A program made the translations under genes and the position numbers. Positions 54,834 to 64,000 of a DNA stretch of 64,000 nt are shown piece after piece. Every line of letters starts with the position of its first letter. Positions within the stretch are counted from its first letter, which is position 1. The stretch comes from Hydrangea macrophylla (Eukaryota; Streptophyta; Magnoliopsida; Cornales; Hydrangeaceae), in assembly GCA_033977485.1 (NCBI GenBank), contig CM066995.1:52823162-52887161 (forward strand), read 5' to 3'. The notes beneath the pieces are model-generated. The model saw only the letters and a list, made by a program, of their open reading frames with translations, ran no database searches and was not told the origin of the DNA.

Positions 54834-56658
54834 CTAGGCAAAAGTTAGAGCAAAAATAAAATGCGTGTTGATTTCAAAATCTGAATCCTAGCCAGTCAAA
54901 ATTATGAAGAGAATAAGAGATAGTGAGATAGAGAAAAGAAAAAGGCAAAGAATAAATAAGATTGAGAATTTTTGTGAGCACTTCAAAGTACATCATTGGT
55001 ACATGAATTATCCCAAGGGTTCGAGTTGTTCTAAATGAAGAAAAAAAATTTTATTGGAAATGAAAAGAGAGATTTGAAAATATCAATTAGTCTCAAAATT
55101 TTGTGGAAGGCTCAATGATTAAGTGCGCCTAAAATAATGCAATTGCATCTTTGAGAAAAATAAGAGTGATTTGGAGGGTTGATATTGCTTTGTTAGTATG
55201 ATAGAGTATGATTAAAGCACGATGTGTTATGAGAGTTATAAAGATTGACTGGCTAGTGAAAAGGTGAAAAGAATCAACCGCCACAAACAAAAAAGAAAAG
55301 AAAAGAAAAAGAAATAAAAGAAATAAAAAGAAATAAAAGGGAGAAATAGTTCATGTTCTCATCATCTTGTTCAAAATCTACCACAAGGAATCTGTTACGG
55401 AAAATCTGCCTAGAAAGAGCATTCATTGGACCTATATGGAAACATGGCTCGAAAAGCCTACAAATTCTTGAAGCCTTATTCTTTCAAGATCTCTAGGGTA
55501 CACGAACTACGTTAAAACCTGATTCCCACTTGGGGATACGTAGGCAGCCTGTGCGGTTCGGTCACAAACATCGTTGCACCACGTGATATTTCTCTTTCAA
55601 GCCTCAGCCGAACTACTTTGGACCTGATTCCCACTTGGGGATAAGTAGGCGAACCTTCCAAGGTTCTCGGTCTATAACCATTCCTAAACCAAAAGCATCA
55701 CCCTTTCCACCTTTGGTTTCCTTCCTTCAGACTAGGGGCAAACTTGTGTTTGCCTGGAGCCATATATGTATTGCCAAACCAGGGGGCAAACAAAGTTTGC
55801 CCATCAGCATTGGGATGTCCCGTGTCAGCCCACCACATTCATGATGATTACCTCTAGGTTGGGAGTAAATGCATTACAGGCATCCTGTACCATCATGTTC
55901 TCAAAACCCTTGGATTAGCCTATTTGCCCTTAAGACTAGGGAAAAACTTTGTTTGCTAAAAGCCCCATCTTGCCCCAAAAGCAAGCCCCCAAGTCTCTTT
56001 CAAACTAGGGGCAAATTTTGTTTGCCAAATGCAAGATCTCAAGTCACCGAGTTTGTTTTGAAAGGTTTTGAAATGGAATGTCTTTCATTCCCTAAGCTAA
56101 AGCACTAATTTGAAGCACACTCTGGATAGGCAAATAATCAACTAATTAAAATGGGAGAAATTATCAAAGTTTGGATTTATCAATGGAATACTACCATGAT
56201 AAGATGAAGAGTAAATGAAAGGTGAGATGATACATTATTCATGATGAAAGCACATTGATTTGTAATGAATGTAGAGTTTGAGTTAGTCATCTTGAGTAAC
56301 TGTCTTTGTTAAGTCTGTTATCCTTTTATGAGTCAATAATGGTTTCAAATGCGTGGGTTTAAGATGATGAATAAAGAATTGAAAAGTCTCCATGAGCATC
56401 CCAAGAGCAATGCAAGCAAAAGTTTTGAATAGTATTACTACAATAGTTAAGCGACAACATGAGCCAAGTTGAGTATGAAATCATCAGTATTGTTTGAAAA
56501 ATCGGTTGAGCTAGCTGAGTCAAGCGACACCCAGTTGAAATAGTAGAGTATAGTTTGAGAATCGATAAGCCAAGCATCAGTCAATTAAATTGACCCAATG
56601 ATTGTAGAGATAGTTGAAGCCTCGCTGAGACTAAGCATCAGATGATTACGAAGAGATT
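54834..56658 (+). mobile_element. Family B interior, right part, non-coding
   Basis: No gene. Contains two hairpin motifs (arms 55507-55512 with 55538-55543, and 55613-55618 with 55643-55648) and GGGGCAAAC polypurine-like cores at 55735 and 55783 (GGGGCAAAT at about 56009). The layout parallels 20714-21195 of family A. Open frames at 55635 and 55869 are repeat translations. Confidence 0.65.
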
Positions 56659-57850
56659 TGACTGTTGGAATAAGTCAATGAGGATGAATGTTGACTGTTG
56701 GAATAAGTCATTTCGAAGAGATCGTGGTTGTTGGAATAAGTCATTGTCTAAGATACCGTCTTGGCTGTTGGAATAAGTCACTACGAAGAGATCTTTGCTG
56801 TTGGAATAATTCATTATCTAAGATACCGTGTTGACTGTTGGAATAAATCATTCGAAGAGATCGTGGCTGTTGGAATAAGTCATTATCTAAGATACCTTTT
56901 TGGCTGTTGGAATAAGTCATTGCGAAGAGATCGTGGCTGTTGGAATAATTATTATCTAAGATACCGTCTTGGCTGTTGGAATAAGTCATTTCGAAGAGAT
57001 CGTGGCTGTTGGAATAAGTCATTATCTAAGATACCGTCTTGGCTGTTGGAATAAGTCATTATCTAAGATACCGTCTTGGCTGTTGGAATAAGTCATTACG
57101 AAGAGATCTTGACTGTTGGAATAAGTCATTATCTAAGATACCGTCTTGGCTGTTGGAATAAGTCATTACGAAGAGATCTTGACTGTTGGAATAAGTCACT
57201 TGACTGTTGGAATAAGCCATTACGAATAGATCTTGACTGTTGGAATAAGTCTCTGTCAATGAATCTTGACTGTTGGAATAAGTCAATGAATTTTGAACAC
57301 TGCAAATGAATTTTGACTGTTGGAATAAGTCACTGTCAATGAATCTTGACTGTTGGAATAAGTCAATGAATTTTGAACACTGCGAATGAATTTTGACTGT
57401 TGGAATAAGTCACTGTCGATGAATCTTGACTTTTGGAACAAGTTAATGAATTTTGAACGGTGCAAATGAATTTTGACTGTTGGAATAAGTCACTGTCAAT
57501 GAATCTTGACTGTTGGAATAAGTCAATGAATTTTGAACACTGCAAATGAATTTTGACTGTTAGAATAAGTCACTGTCAATGAATCTTGACTGTTGGACTA
57601 AGTCAATGAATTTTGAACACTGCAAATGAATTTTGACTGTTGGAGTAAGTTACTGTCAATGAATCTTCATTGTTGGAAGAAGTCAATGAATTTTTCAATG
57701 CATATGAATTTTGACTGTTGGAATAAGTCACCGTAGAGCAAACACCTTAGAGCAAACATCTTGACTTTTGGAATAGGTCACATCATTGCAATTGCCTCGA
57801 CTGTTGGAATAAGTCATTACAATCACCTTGACTGTTGGAATAAGTCACCT
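56659..57850 (+). repeat. Tandem array of GACTGTTGGAATAAGTCA units
   Basis: About thirty copies of a core that reads TTGACTGTTGGAATAAGTCA, separated by variable spacers. In 57240-57700 copies are paired into an 80-bp higher-order unit (TTTTGAACAC at 57291, 57371, 57451, 57531, 57611). In 56740-57190 the spacer is ATTATCTAAGATACCGTCTT or TACGAAGAGATCTT. Each core holds TTGACT and its near inverse AGTCA, so it is an imperfect inverted repeat and contains the W-box core TTGAC(T). Open frames on both strands are repeat translations. Confidence 0.9.
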
Positions 57851-58447
57851 CCTATAAAGCACCATGAAGTATCGTGGAACACTGTGAACCACCGTAATCA
57901 ACACAAATTATTAACGATACCGGGGCGTAATGCACGGGGCGTAGTCCAGTCGATTGGATTTTGAGAGAGTAAACCTGCATTGACACCGGGGCATAAGGCT
58001 TGAAGCGCAGTCCAATTGATCGTATTCATCTGGTGTGGTTATGGATAATGACAAGCATTAGAAGCATAGGGCTTAGAATGCATCTATAAGCATCGAAACA
58101 ATATGATTTCGAATCGTCGCGTTGGCATTACATGAAAGCATGAAGCATGAAATTGCATTGGCAGCCATCACATCATTCCATGAGCATGTGCGTCACGATA
58201 GGATAGGTGCATTCATCCATGTGATTATTTGTGCTTAGGAGTCGTCCCTTGCCCGAACTACGCCCTGGTCTGATTCCCAATGGGATACGTAGGCAACTCA
58301 TCATTGAGCACGACCAACACCGACCATCTCCGCAAATGTTTTTGCAACGCATTTTATTTTTACCTAATTCAATAGCCCGGTCAAAGGCTTGTCTTCACAC
58401 AGGCTTCGACATTCACTTGTGATACGCGTTGCTTCACAAACTCTGCC
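57851..58447 (+). other. Family B interior 3' end, non-coding
   Basis: ACCGGGGCGTAATGC and ACCGGGGCATAAGGC form a pair of related motifs (about 57919 and 57981). The last hairpin motif has arms CTACG 58258-58262 and CGTAG 58288-58292. No gene. Confidence 0.6.
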
Positions 58448-58461
58448 GAAGAGGGGCAAAC
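58448..58461 (+). other. Polypurine tract, family B
   Basis: GAAGAGGGGCAAAC directly before TGTAGACACC. Almost the same as the family A tract at 23121. Confidence 0.85.
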
Positions 58462-59146
58462 TGTAGACACCACAATTTTGACCAAACTATTAAACTTAGG
58501 GGGATTTACCTCTAGAAATCAATGATGAATAATGTCCCGACGATTTTCTTCAAGTTCATCGCTTCGACTTGTGAAAAGCTTCAAGTTCCAAACCTTGCTC
58601 CTAATACCCCTAGATTTGGCCAATAACTGACCATCTGTCTCGAGCTCACTGGATCATGGGTTTATTTTATAAAAAAAATGGAATAGATTAAATAATAATA
58701 ATAATAATATTTTCTAAAAATAACATTGTTTCCCTTATTTTTTTAGATTCAAAAAGAAAAAAAAGAAAAATATACTATTTGGTGAATCATATGATTAACT
58801 TAGATTTAAAATGAAAAATGTGTCTATACATACATATGTATATATGTATATATAAGAAAAGGAAAATAATAAAAGAAAGTATCCCATGTGATTTGGAGAG
58901 TTAGAGATTCCTTGGAATATTCCTAATCCAAAGCAAATATCCAAAAAGCCCTTTGTTGGGTACTAATCTCCCATGTGCTTTGAAGATGCTCTAGAATGTT
59001 CCTTTATTCTAGCCAACTTAAATGCCTTTCAAGTTTATTGGAATTACATAGAAGTGCCATGGAGAGTTGAGATGCCATAGAATATTCCTAACCCACCCCA
59101 AATTGACCTATCTACACTTATCTTAGCCTCTAAGATAATGAAAGTC

Positions 59147-59154
59147 TATAAAAA
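59147..59154 (+). promoter_or_regulatory. TATA box of LTR B
   Basis: GTCTATAAAAATCCCATT followed by CTCATTCTGTAGGGGGG, parallel to LTR A1 at 14847. Confidence 0.6.
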
Positions 59155-62100
59155 TCCCATTTTCTCTCATTCTGTAGGGGGGAACACTTGAATTATATAG
59201 AGAAATATTGGGAGAGCTTTAGAGAAAAATATAGAGAGAGAAACTCTACCAATTATTTACCCAAAAACTCCACCAAAACTCTATCCAACCATCAAATCAC
59301 CATTGAAGGAGCTTGAAGCTTGAGGAAGAAGAAGGGGAAAAGCTTGAGGAATTCAACATCTCTACAAGTTTTGAGAAGATCTAGAGGTAAAACCTTCAAA
59401 TCTACCTTCATATATAATAATTCAATCACAAATTCTTAGATCTAGGAACATTACACATTTTCAAAACCTCTCTTCTTACCCCATTTCATCACACACCACA
59501 CAGAAATTGTGATTGAATCTCATGTTAATTCACTAGTTTGGATCTAAACAAGTCTTGTGTTTAAAATAAAACCAATTCATAAGGAGATTTTTGTTATTTT
59601 GAGCTTTCTCAAATAACTTTTGATTTTATTTCATTTTTTGACAATACTCCTTTTGGAAATCTATGAGATCTCCTATATCTCAAGAGATTTCCTTAAGAAT
59701 GATCTCTTAGTCTCCCATAATCTTATGATTTATTTGGGGATTAAGTTGATCATAATTATACCTACATAAGCTTGAATGGATTCAAGGTCCTAATTCATGA
59801 CTTGGAATCTTCAACTTAAGAATCTCATAGGACCCTCTCTATATCCTTTGAAGATTCATATGGGTTTGGTCTTGCTTAAGTCTCCAAGGACCATTAATTT
59901 GGTAGGAGAAATAACAAAATGAACCTATATCCCTCAAGGACCATGTACTTGGGAGAGGAACTAGGTGTTGTTTAAGTTAATGCAAAATATGAACACTAAT
60001 CTAGCAATGGTGCAGTGAATCCCTAAACCCACTGTGATCAATGATTTTTCATTAAATCATGGTCCATTGGAATAGGATGAGACCAGTTGGAGGATGTTCA
60101 TAACTCACCTAAGTACCTCTGAGATTTTTTCCTTGAAGAAATTCTATGTTTAAAATGGTGTGGTCTTATGATTTCAAAGCAAGCAACTCTCAGTCCAAAA
60201 TTCCAGAACAGTAAGTCCGTTTTAAAATGAATAAATCAGAACCTTAACCAAACTTTCTTGACCTCCAATGCTTTTTTCCAAGAAGCTTAATGTGTTAGGA
60301 AAATACCCTAAAAAGATCTAAGTCTGTCTCATTTGTTTACTATTTTTAGAAAATCATACAAAATCTCTGGACAGAGAGTTGCAGATTCCTGAGTGATGTC
60401 TAGTATTTTTCTTATTCCCAGAGATCTAACCGTTCAAAACTTGATTTTCTTTTTGGCTTAAAAACTAGACTCATAGGGGCATATCATATCCAAAAATCAT
60501 TAAGATCCAACCGTTGGCAGTATGGTTTTTGTACCTTTTAAAATCTGGTTTGCTCTCTGTAGTTCATGAAAAACAGTCACTGTTTTGTCTAATCTCTTTG
60601 ATTTTAACTTAAATGGTTTCCTAATGTTTGGGGACTCAAACCATGTTTTGAATAATGATAATTAAGTCTAAATCCAGAGGCTAAGTGAACCAAGTTAGTG
60701 AATAATTCATAGCTTGCCCTTATATATACCCATGCATTCATTAATGTATGTTGATGCTTGTAGTTATGACCTAGCTCTAGGGTGTTTTGTCATTAATTGA
60801 ACCTAATTGTGAGTCCCTTATAATCATGTTGGGATTATACCACCTCTACATGGACATTGCATTGGCTCCTAGTTGAGACTTGCATATCTATTGAGGTGAT
60901 ATGTTCTCAACTAATTAGAAGAAACCCATGAATAGGTCATTTCTTCCATGATTGATAGATTTAAGCTAGAAGCTTAAGGTTGATCATTTGATATCTTATT
61001 GAAGCATGTGGACTAATCTTTGTTTTGTAGTGCTTTGAGGTACAATTTCTCAACCCCTCTCTAGTTTATTCTACTCTTTGATTTTATTGATTTTCGACTT
61101 CATGTGCGACACCTTAGCTTAGGTCTTGCCTTATGTGTATATGTGATTAGAGACCTTTTCTTAGGTATTATTTTCTTGCATGCATCACACGTTTAATATT
61201 CGCGGCGGGATCCCGGGTAAGTTCTCTAGTTCTCTATTTCATATCATATTGCTTGCTATTTGAATTATGTGGATTATGAATGCTATTTTATCGTTAGCAA
61301 TTTTGCACCCTTTTCACATGCTTGTGTAATGTATTATTTATATATACGTGTTTGCTATAATATTTTATTCGGGCGTGCCAGAGCCTTGTTAGGTAGGCCC
61401 AAACTAATAAAACAAAATTTCCTAAAGCACTTGTGTGAGTGATACACAAGGTTTGAAAATCTAACTTCTAATAGGCGATTGTGATGGCCAAGTAGGAAAG
61501 TACCCTTGGCCTGTAGTCCCTAGACAGTATTGAAGCATACAAGTCTAGCAAGTGATGAACAATAAAGAAATTAAATAAAAATAGCATTTTTATTTAATTG
61601 TAGAAGAAAAGAAAAATTACAAAGATGTAATTAAAAGCTAGGAAAGCCTAAGAAAATAAAAAGGATGTTTTTATTTTGCCTAAAAACTAAGAATGCTTTG
61701 TAGAATGCATTGGGATGCTTTTGAATGCGGTGTATCGAAGAGACGCGGAGTGAGTTGATAGCTTGGCCTGCCTGTTGTATTTATAGCGGCCATGGAGGTT
61801 GAAGCTGATTAGGAAATAAAAACTCTTGAATGATAATCTGGTATAATTTACCAGATTTATCTCCCAAATCTAATAAAAGTCTTCCATAATATACACATAT
61901 ATACAGGTGTGTATATATATTAGCAGCTTGAATCTGGTCCCCTTTGTAGCTTCATTCGGCTGACTTACCCTCCAAGTAAAAGATAACTCCCAAATCTTGA
62001 AACATTATCCTTCTTAATGTGATAATACCTGCCTTAAGTGCTAATATTAAAAAATATTAAAGTATTATCCCTTTCCATATTCTGATAATGTCAATATAAT

Positions 62101-62979
62101 CACATTGAGAGTTTTGTAGGGACTGATACTCTTCCCCAAGGTGGCCAAATCTGTATCAACTTTCCAAATAGCATAAATATATAATGGCCAAACCAAGTAT
62201 TGAATTTAAATTGTCTTTCATGTGGCCATATGATTGCTTCCTCATCCTGCCCGAACTGTTAACACTCTCATAAGAGTCCGAATATAGCTGTGATGCTTAG
62301 TCCGAATTACATTGTAAAATCCATCACCAAAGGTATCAAATGGTGATAAAATTCAATGGGGTCCACCTTATCACTTTCTAAAGTGACCAAATGAAGCTAA
62401 AGAGTTTAGCTCGATTAAATATTAGGCTGACCAAACAAAAATGCAATTATTGAATAACAACCAAAATTACAAATTGGTCAAGTGACCATATTACTAAAGT
62501 GAGGTGGCCCGCCTTATTACTTACTCCTCCACAATCGGCAGTCTGATGCACATTGATTGAACCGGGCTATGATTCCATAAATTCGTCAGTCCGATCATAT
62601 GGTGGTAGGTCTGAGTCAACAGTGGTGCAGCCCGATGGAAACATGACAGCCATATTAAAGCAGGGCCCACTTTGTGTAATGACCCGATGAAATGGTGATC
62701 AGCCCGATTACAGTGATGCCCGATCAAACATTGGTCAGTCCGTAGTCAAGCCCGATTAAATAATGATGCCAGCCCGATCAACCAGTGGTTGGTTCAATCA
62801 ACTTTTAACCAATCAATCATTAATTTTTGCAATCGGTCTCATGAGTCCGATTAAAATATTTCAACCGGCCTCTTCCAATTTTGATTTAAAAAATGTATTT
62901 TTTAGGTGCAAACAATATGTATACTAGTTGAGGGCATGCTTAGATTTATAATTCGATTAAAGAGGATGTTGAGTAGAGG

Positions 62980-63039
62980 CCTATCGCGAGATAGGATGAG
63001 AGGGGGTGTTTTAGTCCGTCGGGCTCCTTCCCCTCTCAT
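62980..63039 (+). other. Paired hairpins near the LTR B 3' end
   Basis: Hairpin 1: CCTATC-GCGA-GATAGG (62980-62995), with GNRA loop. Hairpin 2 abuts it: ATGAGAGG (62996-63003) pairs with CCTCTCAT (63032-63039), eight base pairs. Same positions and same downstream GGGTGTTTTAGTC as in LTR A1. Confidence 0.7.
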
Positions 63040-63221
63040 TCCATAATCCCCGGACCTAGTTTAATCTTTGGTTTTGCAAAAAGATCGGTTTGCATTTAAA
63101 ATGGTTTCTTAATTTTCCTTTAAAAAATTAAGTGGCGACTCGTCTTTGAATTTGAAATTTGAAAATGAGTTTTAAAACTAAAAAGTGGGCCCAAATGCCG
63201 ATATCCACAACAGGGAGGGAG

Positions 63222-63259
63222 AGAGTTTGCATTACTTAATAAATTTGATGATTAGTTGT

Positions 63260-63300
<41 letters not shown>

Positions 63301-63740
63301 TTTATGATTGAAATAACACATATGAGAATGGAATTAAGGAACAATGCATTGGTTTGGGGTAGAAATTTACTTGTTCACAATATTACTTCTCTTCATTGAG
63401 GTATTGTATATTCAGAAAGATGTGCTCTTTGTTGAGCTCTGGCTTCATGCTTTTTGTTTCTTGTAGTGAACGTATTAAATTTCCATGTTTTTTTGCCTTC
63501 ACAACCTTCCATTTCAACCCAAGTTAGTAACTAACAGATTTAATTTTTATTTAATAAACAAAAGGAAAGAGGGGGAAAAAAATGAATATTCAATCCCCAT
63601 TTGGCCATAGCTTTTGAATCCCACAAGTGATTACCGAATTTAATAAAAAAATTTGAAAATATTTAGCAAATTAGACTTCTCTGTCATACATTTTTAGAGG
63701 TCTTTGAATTACCCAAAAGAAGAAAAAGAAGAAAGTAAGA
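63222..63740 (+). repeat. Repeat R, right copy
   Basis: Matches 12189-12653 in the same orientation, starting at TTTGCATTAC. A run of 37 T (63261-63297) replaces the shorter T-run of the left copy. There is no CACTA insertion: after TTTGAATTACCCAAAAG the sequence continues with AG-rich DNA. Confidence 0.7.
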
Positions 63741-64000
63741 GAAATTTGAAGACTGCAAATCAATATGATCCATATTTTTTTTTCCTTATTTACCCAAAAG
63801 CATCTTGAGAATTGTGAAGGCCGTTTGTAGACCGCTCACCCCAATTTTGTCAAACTAGGAGCCATGTTTTATCTCTTTGTGTGTACTTCCTGATAATATT
63901 CTTGTTATGAAAAACCATAAACCAAAAATTTACCAACAATTTAAAAAAAATAAATAAATAAAATAAAAGTATATACAAAATAGTCTAAAGCAAAGTCATT
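63741..64000. other. Right-edge DNA, possible further LTR start
   Basis: No gene. TGTAGACCGCTCACCCCAAT begins at 63826 and continues TTTGTCAAACTAGGAG, which resembles the 5' ends of LTRs A and B. The window ends too soon to decide. Confidence 0.3.

Larger units (their letters stand above)
58462..63209 (+). mobile_element. LTR B (3' LTR of the family B Tat/Ogre-like element)
   Basis: 4748 bp, from TGTAGACACCAC to ATATCCACA. The two ends, the core promoter and the 3' hairpins resemble family A, but most of the body does not align by eye. TATA at 59147. From about 61380 to 62880 the composition changes, with many GCCCGAT / CAGTCCGAT repeats at 62270-62850, so a nested insertion is possible; I could not define its ends. 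No 5' partner LTR of this family is in the window. Confidence 0.75.

Noticed and set aside
56741..57545. Several 60-97 codon frames on both strands
   Set aside because: Translations of the tandem repeat; the unit length keeps frames open on both strands.
56659..57850. Possible CRISPR-like array
   Set aside because: Spacers are themselves repeats, unit spacing is irregular, and the surroundings are plant retrotransposon DNA.

Overview
The window is plant nuclear DNA, most likely from a dicot, made almost entirely of nested repeats. I found no ordinary host gene. The evidence for a plant is several kilobase-scale LTRs, Ty3/gypsy elements of Tat/Ogre and Athila type with matching primer-binding sites, and an old endogenous pararetrovirus (Caulimoviridae).

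Layout. 1-1980: 5' part of a long LTR (family A) on the minus strand. 1981-3402: plus-strand fragment of a Tat/Ogre gag-pol (protease and G-patch region). 3403-12188: decayed endogenous pararetrovirus in two head-to-head pieces. The minus piece holds movement protein and capsid region; the plus piece holds capsid region, protease, reverse transcriptase, RNase H and a promoter preceded by a G-box repeat array. The capsid region occurs in both, making an inverted repeat. 12189-13808: a repeat (R) interrupted by a short CACTA-like element. 13809-26431: a complete family A element with two about 3.3-kb LTRs that encodes only gag. 26432-28767 and 54829-58461: internal DNA starting as family A and ending as a related family B, closed by a 4.75-kb family B LTR (58462-63209). 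63222 onward: a second diverged copy of R.

The family B interior is split by a 26-kb insertion (28768-54828): a tandem array LTR-internal-LTR-internal-LTR-internal-LTR of an Athila-type element, unit length about 7.88 kb, bounded by a 5-bp target duplication GGCGC. Each unit keeps an open 422-423 aa frame in which gag is joined directly to the last part of integrase (GPY/F module), with protease, RT, RNase H and the integrase core missing. Each unit also carries a broken acidic ORF, a poly-G tract, a host-gene-like leader (TATA, telo-box, CT-rich stretch, likely small intron), two related 31- and 33-aa single-span membrane peptides, and an 86-aa basic cysteine protein. None of the units encodes an enzyme, so any mobility must use proteins supplied by other elements.

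Most notable observations: the gag-integrase-tail fusion kept open in three copies; the twin membrane micro-ORFs; two RNA-type hairpins in the Tat/Ogre elements supported by compensatory base changes; tRNA-like A and B boxes inside the Athila-type LTRs; the inverted pararetroviral duplication; and the G-box array upstream of the pararetroviral TATA box. All calls come from reading the sequence; no database was searched.
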